From Massilia sp. W12 (GTDB lineage Bacteria; Pseudomonadota; Gammaproteobacteria; Burkholderiales; Burkholderiaceae_D): 64,000 nucleotides of DNA. The position numbers were made by a program, and so were the translations under genes. Positions 55,819-64,000 of this stretch are shown piece after piece; the first letter of the stretch is position 1; every line of letters starts with the position of its first letter. The notes under the pieces are model-generated. The model had not been told where the DNA came from. It searched no databases and was given only the letters and a program-made list of their open reading frames with translations. The stretch spans positions 6,072,892 to 6,136,891 of the forward strand of contig NZ_CP147776.1 of the NCBI RefSeq assembly GCF_037300705.1, in the 5' to 3' direction.

Positions 55819-56256
55819 TTAGGCGTCTGTGTTCCTCTTTGCGTTTTGGTAAGAGATAAAGTCCTGAGCTGACTGACGCGCACTCCCTGATGCCGCAGGA
55901 TTGGCGGCGACCGCAGCCAGCATTGAAAGGAGCGATTGGCCATCGACTTCAGCGATGCCGCCATTGTGCAAGCGATTGAGCATAAGAAGATTGAACGTCC
56001 CGGGGGCGTGCTTGACAGACGCAATGAGCGCCGGCTCATACCCTTTGCAGGCCTCAAGGCGGTGCAAGATAGACCAGAAGATCCCATAGCCATCGTCTTC
56101 TGGAAATCGCTCGAAAACGCGGAGCAGTGCCTTGAACTCGGGCAGCGCCAGTTCTTCGGGGCGTGCTGCAGAGATTGCTTTCTCCAGTTTCCGGAGTTGC
56201 GTTTCGTCGTGTGGCGCGGTGAATTCTTCCAGTGCCTTGATGAGCGATTGCGACAT
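55819..56256 (-). CDS. Immunity-like protein, integron-cassette type
   Basis: A 145-residue acidic, helical protein. The FKALLRVFERFPEDDGYGIFWSILHRLEACKGYEP segment resembles a family of small polymorphic-toxin immunity proteins, though I cannot name it with certainty. It lacks a visible partner toxin. It is flanked by attC-like sites, with an ATG only 10 bases after the core of the site at 56266-56365, the layout of an integron cassette. Confidence 0.65.
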   Translation of the reverse strand: MSQSLIKALEEFTAPHDETQLRKLEKAISAARPEELALPEFKALLRVFERFPEDDGYGIFWSILHRLEACKGYEPALIASVKHAPGTFNLLMLNRLHNGGIAEVDGQSLLSMLAAVAANPAASGSARQSAQDFISYQNAKRNTDA

Positions 56257-56265
56257 GCTTTAGAC

Positions 56266-56365
56266 GCCTAATGTTTGACGTGAGGGGCCGCCGCAGCGGC
56301 GAAGCCGCGAAGAGAACCCGCAAGCGCAGCTTGTGGGCGGTGCCTCTCGACGGAATGGTTAGGGC
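56266..56365 (-). other. attC-like site between two cassette genes
   Basis: About 100 bases bounded by GCCTAAT (plus strand) and GTTAGGGC, with partly complementary inner arms (GTGAGGGGC and GCCTCTCGAC). This is the usual imperfect-hairpin layout of integron attC sites. It overlaps the stop codon of the hydrolase gene. Its core end faces the start of the next gene. Confidence 0.6.
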
Positions 56366-56982
56366 GCATGTTGGAACAGCTTACGCAGAATAATCTCGCC
56401 GACACGCCTGCTGGCGGGAATCAGGGTATGCATTTCATCGATTCTCTCTTGATCACGCAGCCATTCTGCGCTGACCTCTGAAACAGCGACAACACCGTCG
56501 TTTGGCTCCCCGTGGAATGGAGCACATTTCAAGGAAAAACCTCGAACGCCGACAATTGCGGTGATTGGATCAGAGGCAGAACCGATTTCCTCCATGCGCG
56601 AGCCAGAAGCAAGAAATTGTCCGCAATCTCCCGTAATGGCTTTGTAGAGGATGTTTGATGAGAGCCGTTGCGCAAGGCGAGATGGATATATTGGCGAAGC
56701 AAGCAAGAATATGTGACGGGGCCTGCGAAGGCCTGACGGCAAAGACTTCAGTGCGCTTCGCAGCAAGACGCCGCCAAGTGAATGACCGATAACCACGTAA
56801 TCCCCTTGTGCGGCTAGAGCTGTAATTCGTGAAATGAGCCTTCGTTCAATACTGGCGAAACTCTCTACAGGGGTGAAATAGGCAAAACTTTCAGGAGATA
56901 AACCGCCGCGTTTTAGCTTCCAGAGCAAAGGCCAAGCAGAAATCGGAGTTCGCCCCATCCCGTGAACAAAAAGTGCCCGCAT
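56359..56982 (-). CDS. Alpha/beta hydrolase, integron-cassette type
   Basis: A 207-residue lipase-like alpha/beta hydrolase. It has an oxyanion-region HGMGR motif at 7-11 and nucleophile elbow GHSLGG (Ser68). A C-terminal acid/His pair is likely (FHGEPNDGVV with Asp, and DEMHTLIP with His). No signal peptide is seen. The substrate is unknown; similar proteins act on esters or lipids. It is flanked by attC-like sites on both sides. Confidence 0.82.
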   Translation of the reverse strand: MRALFVHGMGRTPISAWPLLWKLKRGGLSPESFAYFTPVESFASIERRLISRITALAAQGDYVVIGHSLGGVLLRSALKSLPSGLRRPRHIFLLASPIYPSRLAQRLSSNILYKAITGDCGQFLASGSRMEEIGSASDPITAIVGVRGFSLKCAPFHGEPNDGVVAVSEVSAEWLRDQERIDEMHTLIPASRRVGEIILRKLFQHAP

Positions 56983-56990
56983 GATCGTGC

Positions 56991-57049
56991 GCCCTATGGT
57001 GTGAGTTCAGCGGGCGCCGAAGGCGAGCCGCTGGAACGATGGCTTAGGC
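56991..57049 (-). other. attC-like site upstream of the hydrolase cassette
   Basis: 59 bases bounded by GCCCTAT and GCTTAGGC. The inner arms GTTCAGCGG and CCGCTGGAAC are complementary except for one extra base, the hallmark extrahelical base of attC sites. A 40-base core (56999-57038) recurs exactly at 57589-57628 and 57928-57967. Confidence 0.7.
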
Positions 57050-57188
57050 TGTTTGATGAGGCAACAGCCTTTGTGAATTGAAAACCAGCCAAAGCGTCCT
57101 CGCAAAATAAAGCTTACGGGAGTAAAAACCTTCTACTGCGTGATGCCAAGCCAGCAAAGACGATGAACGTTGGCGCAGGCAAGAGCTG

Positions 57189-57454
57189 AAATATACCAGA
57201 ACAATACAGCGAACAGGGAATTGACGCCTGCGTTTGAGTCTGGCAGGCGCAGCAGGCGATCCGCTGGGACGGCGAAGGCTATACCTTTGCTGGATCAATC
57301 GAGTCTGACCCTATTGATTCCAAATATACCAGAACAATACAGCGAACAGGGAATTGACGCCTGCGTTTGAGTCTGGCAGGCGCAGCAGGCGATCCGCTGG
57401 GACGGCGAAGGCTATACCTTTGCTTGATCAATCGAGTCTGACCCCATTGATTCC
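57189..57454. repeat. 133-base direct repeat pair
   Basis: Two copies of about 133 bases (57189-57321 and 57322-57454) starting at ATATACCAGAACAATACAGC, nearly identical. The second copy is also the beginning of the larger 339-base repeat. Confidence 0.85.
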
Positions 57455-58016
57455 ATTGATCCTTCAGTCAACAGCAAGGTTGACATGCTATGTTTGTCAC
57501 TTAGACCAGGGACGCGGCGGTTTGCGTTTTCTGCGTAACCGGCAATGGCTTTCGGATCGGAGAAGGATGACATTCTGCGGCGTCTAAGGTGTGAGTTCAG
57601 CGGGCGCCGAAGGCGAGCCGCTGGAACGGCGAAGCCTATACCTTTGCTGGATCAATCGAGTCTGACCCCATTGATTTCCAGCGAACAGGGAATTGACGCC
57701 TGCGTTTGAGTCTGGCAGGCGCAGCAGGCGATCCGCTGGGACGGCGAAGGCTATACCTTTGCTTGATCAATCGAGTCTGACCCCATTGATTCCATTGATC
57801 CTTCAGTCAACAGCAAGGTTGACATGCTATGTTTGTCACTTAGACCAGGGACGCGGCGGTTTGCGTTTTCTGCGTAACCGGCAATGGCTTTCGGATCGGA
57901 GAAGGATGACATTCTGCGGCGTCTAAGGTGTGAGTTCAGCGGGCGCCGAAGGCGAGCCGCTGGAACGGCGAAGCCTATACCTTTGCTGGATCAATCGAGT
58001 CTGACCCCATTGATTT
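57341..58016. repeat. 339-base tandem duplication carrying an attC-like core
   Basis: Two consecutive copies (57341-57679 and 57680-58016) with period 339 and no difference noticed. Each contains an attC-like hairpin (57589-57628 and 57928-57967). Identical 77-residue open frames inside both are judged not to be genes. Confidence 0.9.
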
Positions 58017-58167
58017 CTATCCATAGCGAGGAAGCCATCAAACAAAGGCAAGCCGGCTGAGGTGATGGAGGGAAGGGGGTAGCCAAGGGGCGCGCGCAAG
58101 AGCTTACCCCGCCTTTCCGCCCAGTTTACAGCCTTGAAAAAGCAGTGGATAGCTGTCAAGGTAAACA

Positions 58168-58196
58168 TTGACAAAAAAATTATCTGTGAATAAAGT
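58168..58196 (+). promoter_or_regulatory. Sigma-70 promoter of the fatty-acid hydroxylase gene
   Basis: TTGACA, 17 bases, TAAAGT. The predicted start near 58203 gives a short leader to the ATG at 58228. Confidence 0.6.
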
Positions 58197-58227
58197 TGCT
58201 GGCAAAGTATTCATGGAGAATTTCGCA

Positions 58228-59073
58228 ATGATCACTACTGTAGAAGCCGTAAATGGCTTAGCCATATTATTGAATTGCATTATTTTTGTACTTTTGCCAT
58301 TGGAAATCTGGCGGCGCTGGAAAAAAAGAAAACTCAATTGGTCGGCAATAAAAGAAATGGCGGCCAGCGTCAGCCCACTTATTCCAGACCTTCTCACTGG
58401 CGCTTTTGTCTTGGCTGTGGTTAGTGCCTTCTATCTCGCGGCAGGAGAAATGTCACCTTGGGAAATCCCCACTACGCCAATATCCGCTTTTATTTGCTTG
58501 CTCTTAGTTGATTTTATGTATTACTGGGATCATCGCTGCTCGCATCGGATTCGTGGATTATGGGCGCTGTATCATTCAGTACATCATAGCTCACCGCAGT
58601 TTGATCAAACCACCACTTTTCGGATCTCATTTGTTGATAGTTTTTTCACGCCGTGGTTTTATTTGCCGATTATCTTGATTGGCTTCAGTCCAACCATCGT
58701 CTTTGCTTGCTTCACTTTGATTCTCTCGTATCAAACATGGGTGCATACCGAATCTATCGGCAAATTAAAATGGCTGGATGCATGGCTCAACACTCCCTCC
58801 AACCATCGGGTGCACCACGGTGTGCAAGCGCTATATCAGGATAAAAATTATGGTGCTGTATTGATTGTGTGGGATCGTATATTTGGCACTTATCAGCGCG
58901 AGGAAGAAGCGCCAATCTACGGCATCACCCATCCCATTAACAGCGTCAATCCTTGGACCGTTCACTTTTGCGAACTTGGCCGCTTGTGGCGTGATATGGG
59001 GAAAACCAAGGGCTGGTTCAATCGCCTCGCGATTTGGCTCATGCCGCCAGGCTGGTCAGCGAAGAAAGATTGA
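58228..59073 (+). CDS. Sterol desaturase/fatty-acid hydroxylase family membrane protein
   Basis: A 281-residue integral membrane di-iron enzyme. The histidine boxes are clear: HRCSH (His102, His106), HSVHH (His116, His119, His120) and a later HRVHH. There are four or five hydrophobic segments. It probably hydroxylates or desaturates a lipid. The ATG at 58228 follows GGAG and is consistent with the promoter; an earlier ATG at 58213 lies very close to the likely transcript start. The base composition is more AT-rich than neighbours, suggesting transfer. Confidence 0.85.
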   Translation: MITTVEAVNGLAILLNCIIFVLLPLEIWRRWKKRKLNWSAIKEMAASVSPLIPDLLTGAFVLAVVSAFYLAAGEMSPWEIPTTPISAFICLLLVDFMYYWDHRCSHRIRGLWALYHSVHHSSPQFDQTTTFRISFVDSFFTPWFYLPIILIGFSPTIVFACFTLILSYQTWVHTESIGKLKWLDAWLNTPSNHRVHHGVQALYQDKNYGAVLIVWDRIFGTYQREEEAPIYGITHPINSVNPWTVHFCELGRLWRDMGKTKGWFNRLAIWLMPPGWSAKKD

Positions 59074-59393
59074 TGTCGATAACTGAGTTGTAATGAATGA
59101 ATGCCGGGGGCAGTTTTAAGGGGGGGCACGAAGCAGGCGCGCTGAATGCAGGGAGCAGCTCTAACATTTCAACATTCCTCGTATCTATATAGCCACTGCG
59201 CTAACAAGTCGGTTTATATACCAAGCGGGTTGCAGCTTCATTGTGCCGGGCTTGTCGAACCATGGTTTTGCCATTCGTGGTGAGCTTGTCGAACCACGGT
59301 TTTCCATGATCAACCATGCCCTTCGACAGGCTCAGGGCGAACGGAATCTGCTTCGTCCATCCTTATGAAGGCTGAACAGTCACCATTCCTCAC
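59074..59393. other. Intergenic region with dispersed repeat
   Basis: 320 bases without a gene. The part at 59250-59345 holds the dispersed motif described separately. Nothing else was recognised. Confidence 0.5.
59250..59345. repeat. Dispersed 'CTTGTCGAACCA / CTTCGACAGGCTCAGG' repeat
   Basis: Two copies of GCTTGTCGAACCA(T/C)GGTTTT and one CCCTTCGACAGGCTCAGGGC with inverted partner bases. The same phrase is known as a scattered intergenic repeat in many proteobacteria, often close to transposases of the REP-associated type. Confidence 0.6.
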
Positions 59394-59535
59394 TTATTCA
59401 CACCTTTGCATCTTGTACCAGCGCATTGCCCGGCTGACGGTCATGTAGTGTACGTCGAAATGCCTTGCAATTTCAGACATTCTATATGCGCCACTTTGGT
59501 CAGTTGAAAAACTTAGACATAACACCTGCCAATGG
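59394..59535 (-). pseudogene. C-terminal remnant of a REP-associated (IS200-like) transposase
   Basis: A minus-strand frame ends at TAA (59394) and translates in part as MSEIARHFDVHYMTVSRAMR, the DnaA-like helix-turn-helix end of REP-associated tyrosine transposases. About 45 residues fit; the catalytic part is missing. It lies beside the dispersed repeat above, as expected for such elements. Confidence 0.55.
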
Positions 59536-59646
59536 CGCTCCCCCGCCAAAACTGCCACCCCCGTTGCGCACCAAAATTCAGTTGCAACATGAGCGCATAC
59601 TCAGGAAAACACAGCATGCCCGCTTGATATATCCCCCCGCCCAAAC

Positions 59647-61038
59647 TCATTTCCCAATACAAAACCGGCTGAAAATCACCCCCAGCAAATCGTCCGGCGT
59701 GAATTTGCCGGTGATTAAGGAAAGTTGTTCTTGCGCCTGGCGCAATTCTTCGGCGAACAGGTCGAGCAATTGATCATCGCAGGCGGCGTGTGCGGCGGCT
59801 TCTTGCAGGTGGTTGCGGGCGGCGTGCAGCGCTTGCAAATGCCGTTCGCGCGCCAGGTACAGCGATTCGCCCGTTTGGCGCCAGCCGGCGATTTGCAATA
59901 ATTCCTGGCGCAGCAAATCCATGCCCAGCCCGTCGGCGGCGGATAAATACAGATGCACATCGTCGCTGTCCGCTAACACGCTGCGCGCCGGCGCATGGCC
60001 GGATAAGTCGATTTTGTTCCACACCGTCAGCACCGGTACGCCGGCGGGGAAGTCGGCGCGCATCGCTTCATCTGCGGCGCGCGGGCCGTGGTCAGCGTCG
60101 AGCAAATGCAAAATCACATCCGCTTGCGCCAATTCGGCCCAGGTGCGCGCAATGCCGATGCGCTCCACCTCATCCGCTGCTTCATGTTCGGCGCGGATGC
60201 CGGCGGTGTCGATGATGTTCAGCGGAATACCTTCAATTTGGATGGTTTCGCTGACTTTATCGCGCGTGGTGCCGGCAATCGGCGTCACAATCGCCACCTC
60301 GGCCCCGGCCAGGGCATTCAGCAGGCTGGATTTGCCCACATTCGGCTGTCCCGCCAGCACCACTTTCAAGCCTTCGCGCAGCAATGCGCCCTGGCTGGCC
60401 TTATCCAAAACCTGTTGCAACGCTTGCTGAATCGCGCTCAACTGGCCGCGCGCATTCGATTTTTCCAGGAAGTCGATTTCCTCTTCGGGAAAATCAAGCG
60501 TGGCTTCGACCAGCATGCGCAGCTGAATCACTTGTTCGACCAGGCTTGAGACAGCTTGCGAAAAGGCGCCGGACAGCGATTGCGAGGCGGATTTCACAGC
60601 GGCCTCGGTGGCCGCTTCAATTAAATCAGCCACCCCTTCGGCCTGCGCCAAATCCATTTTGTCATTCATGAAGGCGCGCTGGGTGAATTCGCCCGGGCCG
60701 GCTAAGCGCAGGCCCAGATTCTGCCCGGCTTGCAGACAGCGCGCCAGCAGCATGCGCAGCACCACCGGGCCGCCGTGGCCTTGCAATTCCAGCACATCTT
60801 CACCGGTGTAAGAATGCGGGGCCGGGAAATACAGGGCGATGCCCTGATCAATCAGGCTGCCATCCGCCGCCGTGAAGGGCAGATAGCTGGCGTGGCGCGG
60901 CGCCAGTTCGCGGCCGAACAGGGCGGCGATCAAGGGTTTGAGTTGGCGCCCGGAAACGCGCACCACGCCAATTCCGCCGCGTCCCGGCGCGGTGGCGATG
61001 GCGGCTATCGGACTGGCGTCAAAAGCAGACAGGGACAT
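59647..61038 (-). CDS. mnmE: tRNA modification GTPase MnmE
   Basis: A 463-residue GTPase that with MnmG modifies U34 of certain tRNAs. The N-terminal folate-binding-type domain starts [23 protein letters not shown]. The G domain has [14 protein letters not shown] (P-loop), GTTRD, DTAGIR and NKID. The C-terminal tetrad CIGK matches the CxGK rule. The ATG at 61038 has GGAG upstream; a longer frame adds 18 unlikely residues. Confidence 0.97.
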   Translation of the reverse strand: MSLSAFDASPIAAIATAPGRGGIGVVRVSGRQLKPLIAALFGRELAPRHASYLPFTAADGSLIDQGIALYFPAPHSYTGEDVLELQGHGGPVVLRMLLARCLQAGQNLGLRLAGPGEFTQRAFMNDKMDLAQAEGVADLIEAATEAAVKSASQSLSGAFSQAVSSLVEQVIQLRMLVEATLDFPEEEIDFLEKSNARGQLSAIQQALQQVLDKASQGALLREGLKVVLAGQPNVGKSSLLNALAGAEVAIVTPIAGTTRDKVSETIQIEGIPLNIIDTAGIRAEHEAADEVERIGIARTWAELAQADVILHLLDADHGPRAADEAMRADFPAGVPVLTVWNKIDLSGHAPARSVLADSDDVHLYLSAADGLGMDLLRQELLQIAGWRQTGESLYLARERHLQALHAARNHLQEAAAHAACDDQLLDLFAEELRQAQEQLSLITGKFTPDDLLGVIFSRFCIGK

Positions 61039-61051
61039 GAAAGCTCCACAT

Positions 61052-61081
61052 AAAAAAATGCCTGCGCCGCAGCGCAGGCAT
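61052..61081 (-). terminator. Rho-independent terminator after yidC
   Basis: On the minus strand: ATGCCTGCGC and GCGCAGGCAT arms (61058-61081), then seven T. It lies 17 bases past the yidC stop and 13 bases before the mnmE start. Confidence 0.9.
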
Positions 61082-61098
61082 CTTGACGGCAAAACGGC

Positions 61099-62778
61099 TT
61101 ACTTCTTGCCTTCCAGCTGGCGGTTAATCACCCACTGCTGGCCAATCGACATGATGTTATTCACCACCCAGTACAGCACCAGGCCGGACGGGAAGAAGAA
61201 GAACATGACCGAGAAAATCAGCGGCATCCACAGCATCATCTTGGCTTGCATCGGATCTGCCGGAGCCGGGTTGAGCTTGGTGGTGATATACATCGACACC
61301 GCATAAATCGCCGGCAGCACATACCAGGGATCCGGCGCGGCAAGGTCGGTAATCCAGCCAATCCAGGGCGCATTGCGGATTTCCACCGAGGCATGCAGCA
61401 CCCAGTACAGGGCGAGGAAGATCGGCATCTGGATCAAAATCGGCAGGCAGCCGCCAAGCGGGTTGATTTTTTCCGATTTGTACAGCTCCATCATGGCTTG
61501 ATTCTTCTTGGCCGGATCGTCTTTATAGCGCTCGTTGATGGCTTGCATCTTCGGCGTCACCACTTTCATCTTGGCCATGCTGCGCATGCTGGCGGCAGAC
61601 AAGGGGAACAGCGCCATTTTGATGATGACGGTCAAGACCACAATCGTCCAGCCCCAATTGCCAATCAGTTTGTGCAGCAATTCCATCATCCAGAACAGCG
61701 GCTCGGCGAAGACATGCAGAATGCCGTAGTCTTTGACGCGATCCAGGCCGACAGCGGTTTGCGTCAGCATTTGGGTTTCCTGCGGGCCGGCCAGCAGATT
61801 CACATCCAGCTTGTAGTTGCTGTTATTCGCCATCACGCCCGGATTGAAGCTATAGCCCAGCGAGTACAGATTGGTATCGACTTTCTTGGTGTAAATATCG
61901 CGCTTGATCTTTTCCGGCGGCAGGAAGGCGGCCACAAAATAGTGCTGCACCAGGGCAATCCAGCCATTGTCGCTGCTCTTGGCGTGCTTGGCTTTGCCAT
62001 TTTCCACGTCAGAGAATTCCAATTTCTGGAAGTGCTCTTCATTGGTGTACACGCTGGGGCCGGTGTAGCTGCTCATGAAGAAAGTATCGCCGGGCGGTTT
62101 GTTGCCATCGTGCAGGAATTGCATATACAGCTGTGGCGTGGCGGGCGCGCCGCTGTTGTTGACGATCTCATGCCGCACCCCGATTTTATAGTCGCCACGA
62201 CGCAGGGTATACGTTTTGATCAGCTTGACGCCGCCTTGCTCGGCTTCCAGCACCAATTGCAATTCATTGCGGCCGGCGGCCAGCGTGCGCTCGCCCGGGC
62301 GGACTTGGAAGCCGCTCTTGTGGCTTGGCAGCGGCAGGCCATTGATCGCCGGGCCGGTCAAGCCGGACTGCATCACATAGGTGTTTTTGTCGTTCACATG
62401 GAACAGCAATTGATTTTTGTTTTTGTCGATGCCGTCGCGATATTTCAGCAATTCGAGGCGGGTCATTTGCCCGCCTTCGGTATCGACATCGAGTTTGATC
62501 ACATCGCTGGCGATGCTGATCACTTCACGTTTGAAGACCGGCGCCGGGGCTTGCGCGGGTGCGCTGGCCGGAATCGCGCCTGGCGCAGCGCCTGCAGCCG
62601 CAGTGGCGGCGCCCGGCGGCAAATCATTGCGCAGCGAGGCGGCGACCGGCGGCTTGGGTTTGGGCGGCGGTGCAAAGAAAGAGGTATGGCCGTTCGCCAC
62701 CATCCAGTTATCCCACAGGAAAAACAGGGAGGTGAGGAGCACGACCCACAAAATATTGCGTTTGATATCCGTTTGCAT
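61099..62778 (-). CDS. yidC: Membrane protein insertase YidC
   Basis: A 559-residue YidC/Oxa1 insertase. It has an N-terminal membrane anchor (NILWVVLLTSLFFLWDNWM), a Pro/Ala linker, a large periplasmic beta domain, and the conserved C-terminal membrane core (GNWGWTIVVLTVIIKMALFPLS, NPLGGCLPILIQMPIFLALYWVL). The ATG at 62778 is chosen over a GTG nine bases upstream. Confidence 0.97.
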   Translation of the reverse strand: MQTDIKRNILWVVLLTSLFFLWDNWMVANGHTSFFAPPPKPKPPVAASLRNDLPPGAATAAAGAAPGAIPASAPAQAPAPVFKREVISIASDVIKLDVDTEGGQMTRLELLKYRDGIDKNKNQLLFHVNDKNTYVMQSGLTGPAINGLPLPSHKSGFQVRPGERTLAAGRNELQLVLEAEQGGVKLIKTYTLRRGDYKIGVRHEIVNNSGAPATPQLYMQFLHDGNKPPGDTFFMSSYTGPSVYTNEEHFQKLEFSDVENGKAKHAKSSDNGWIALVQHYFVAAFLPPEKIKRDIYTKKVDTNLYSLGYSFNPGVMANNSNYKLDVNLLAGPQETQMLTQTAVGLDRVKDYGILHVFAEPLFWMMELLHKLIGNWGWTIVVLTVIIKMALFPLSAASMRSMAKMKVVTPKMQAINERYKDDPAKKNQAMMELYKSEKINPLGGCLPILIQMPIFLALYWVLHASVEIRNAPWIGWITDLAAPDPWYVLPAIYAVSMYITTKLNPAPADPMQAKMMLWMPLIFSVMFFFFPSGLVLYWVVNNIMSIGQQWVINRQLEGKK

Positions 62779-62783
62779 GGCAG

Positions 62784-63071
62784 TCACGAAGTATGGCCGC
62801 CGCGAGGTGCGGCAGCAGGGGAAGACTTGGGCGGCGGCACAGGATCGTAACCGCCGTCATTCCAGGGATGGCAGCGGCAGATGCGGCGCAGGCTGAGCCA
62901 GCCGCCACGGCGCGCGCCATGGACGCAGAGCGCTTCCAGAGCGTAATTGGAACAACTGGGATAAAAACGGCAGCTGCGCGGCAACAGCGGGCTGATGCAC
63001 AGCTGATAAGCGCGCACCGCCAGGCGCAGCAGGCGCGCCGGCAGTTGCAGCAGAAATTCAGTCGGAGGCAT
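62784..63071 (-). CDS. yidD: Membrane protein insertion efficiency factor YidD
   Basis: A 95-residue Yid[28 protein letters not shown] and [16 protein letters not shown] are diagnostic. It overlaps rnpA by 14 bases and ends just before yidC, the standard order. Confidence 0.96.
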   Translation of the reverse strand: MPPTEFLLQLPARLLRLAVRAYQLCISPLLPRSCRFYPSCSNYALEALCVHGARRGGWLSLRRICRCHPWNDGGYDPVPPPKSSPAAAPRGGHTS

Positions 63072-63462
63072 GACGGGGCTTTTCCACTCTTTGGAACAGA
63101 CGCGCCAATTCCGCCCGTAACTCCGCTTTTAAAGCGTCGTTGCAGGCGGGGCCGGACTTGCTGTTGACCGGTTTGGACAGGCGCAGCAGGCAATCAAGCG
63201 GTGGCAGATCAAGCGTGCGGAACAACTCGCGCGCTGCACGTTTGATCGTATTGCGCGTCACCGCGCGCGGCGCAAAGCGTTTCGCCACCACCAGCCCGAG
63301 ACGGGCGTGGGGCAGCGCCTTGTCCTGTGTATACAGCACAAAATGTGCAGACTTACAGGCAGGGCGCAAACGAAAAACGGATGAAAATTCATCCGTTTTC
63401 AATAGCCTGTGCTCACGCGGAAATGCTTGCGTGTGCTGCGCTGGCGTTTCAGGCCTGTTCAC
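63058..63462 (-). CDS. rnpA: Ribonuclease P protein component
   Basis: A 134-residue RnpA. It has the [26 protein letters not shown] core with the RNR-like basic motif. The start is a GTG; no in-frame ATG is available nearby. It follows rpmH by 17 bases. Confidence 0.95.
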   Translation of the reverse strand: MNRPETPAQHTQAFPREHRLLKTDEFSSVFRLRPACKSAHFVLYTQDKALPHARLGLVVAKRFAPRAVTRNTIKRAARELFRTLDLPPLDCLLRLSKPVNSKSGPACNDALKAELRAELARLFQRVEKPRHASD

Positions 63463-63479
63463 GCGGCATGGGCCGTCGC

Positions 63480-63614
63480 TTATACGGCCAGGCGCTTGCG
63501 GCCTTTACCGCGACGTGCATTCAGCACAGCGCGGCCGCCACGGGTGGCCATACGGGAACGGAAGCCATGGGTGCGCTTACGGCGCACGACGGAAGGTTGA
63601 TAAGTACGTTTCAT
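63480..63614 (-). CDS. rpmH: Ribosomal protein bL34
   Basis: 44 residues, [20 protein letters not shown] onward, an exact family match. A longer frame starts upstream but only this part is conserved. Confidence 0.98.
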   Translation of the reverse strand: MKRTYQPSVVRRKRTHGFRSRMATRGGRAVLNARRGKGRKRLAV

Positions 63615-63763
63615 GTTGGGTCTCGCTGGAGCTAAAAAAATACTGTCATTAAGCGGCTTGCCTGCTGGCCTGCCACCCGAAAACGGCGCTATCCGGCCCG
63701 TTTCACGCGCACCCGGGCGCTTCACCCTTAACGTGCATCAACATGGCGGACACAGAACCGGGG

Positions 63764-63793
63764 ATTAGACAACATAAGCCCTTGTTCTGTCAA
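63764..63793 (-). promoter_or_regulatory. Sigma-70 promoter of rpmH
   Basis: On the minus strand: TTGACA, 18 bases, TCTAAT, about 150 bases before the rpmH start. Confidence 0.75.
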
Positions 63794-63929
63794 GGCGTTT
63801 GCCGGAATTTTTCGGAATTCTGCTGTAAAAAGCACGGAATGCCCGGGAAAAGTGCAGCAAAATACCACAATTTCTGCATTTGTGCGCGCAGGTTTTTTCG
63901 CAACAAATGCATAAATTCGATGCGGCGCC

Positions 63930-63938
63930 TGTGGATAA
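63930..63938 (-). promoter_or_regulatory. DnaA box
   Basis: TGTGGATAA, the complement of TTATCCACA, a perfect DnaA box in the oriC-side region. Only one was found in the visible part. Confidence 0.8.
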
Positions 63939-64000
63939 CTTTGTTGAAAAAGGGTAAGATAGCGGGTTACGTGCGTTGCGCCGGAGCTGGCGCGCATGGC

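Larger units (their letters stand above)
57050..58167. other. Gene-poor repeat region
   Basis: About 1.1 kb with no convincing gene. It is made of nested direct repeats and two further attC-like hairpins. The phrase TCGAGTCTGACCCCATTGATT recurs several times. Confidence 0.6.
63615..64000. other. rpmH-dnaA side intergenic region, part of oriC
   Basis: 386 bases to the window edge without a credible gene. It holds the rpmH promoter and a perfect DnaA box. The gene order implies dnaA lies just beyond, on the plus strand. Confidence 0.7.

Noticed and set aside
57354..57926. Two identical 77-codon open frames (57354-57587 and 57693-57926)
   Set aside because: They lie wholly in the tandem duplication, cover an attC-like part and resemble no protein.
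57189..58016. CRISPR-like repetition
   Set aside because: Repeats are long (133 and 339 bases), tandem and without unique spacers; no cas genes.
63728..63997. An 89-codon frame in the oriC-side region
   Set aside because: It covers the rpmH promoter and a DnaA box and has no family resemblance.

Overview
The window reads as the chromosome of a betaproteobacterium, most likely Burkholderiales and close to Oxalobacteraceae. This rests on the gene order hemL / rubredoxin / pilGHIJ-chpA, on the rpmH-rnpA-yidD-yidC-mnmE block running away from an oriC-like region at the right edge, on high GC, and on the style of the type VI secretion (T6SS) genes. Taxonomy is an inference from gene content. No rRNA, tRNA or CRISPR array was seen.

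Layout. (1) 1-2338: the tail of a periplasmic binding protein, hemL and a rubredoxin. (2) 2624-15510: a Chp/Pil chemosensory system for type IV pilus control (pilG, pilH, pilI, a sensor-only PilJ paralogue, full pilJ, and a very large ChpA kinase of 2534 residues), followed by a YkgJ-type Cys-cluster protein and a YjfB-like small motility protein. (3) 16363-19265: a Lys/His-rich secreted peptide and a bufferin-type copper-peptide operon in which the MNIO enzyme BufB and its partner BufC are one protein, followed by DoxX. (4) 19252-28255: ordinary accessory genes on the minus strand (S4 protein, sugar-type binding protein, ArsC, MASE1-CHASE-PAS-GGDEF-EAL protein, TPP enzyme, PI-PLC-like phospholipase, a small DUF6150-like protein). 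(5) 28729-55412: a T6SS locus on the minus strand of about 25 kb. (6) 55713-59646: an integron-cassette-like zone (immunity-like gene, alpha/beta hydrolase, attC-like sites, a perfect tandem duplication), a fatty-acid hydroxylase gene and a transposase remnant. (7) 59647-64000: mnmE, yidC, yidD, rnpA, rpmH and the oriC side.

The most unusual system is the T6SS. Its two sheath subunits, TssB and TssC, are encoded as one 676-residue open frame. The locus has TssA, BC, D, E, F, G, I, J, K, L and M, but no ClpV/TssH ATPase in the window. A textbook sigma-54 promoter lies about 220 bases upstream of tssBC, with three GGGTG-type repeats in the enhancer position. A sigma-54 activator without a sensor domain, carrying GAFTDA instead of GAFTGA, is encoded upstream. 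The middle of the operon holds a spike-loading module (VgrG with a nonapeptide-repeat tail, a DUF2169 plus pentapeptide protein, a second pentapeptide protein, DUF3540, and a PAAR-like DUF4150 protein). The distal end holds strongly basic proteins, two with nuclease-like motifs, that are candidate cargo.
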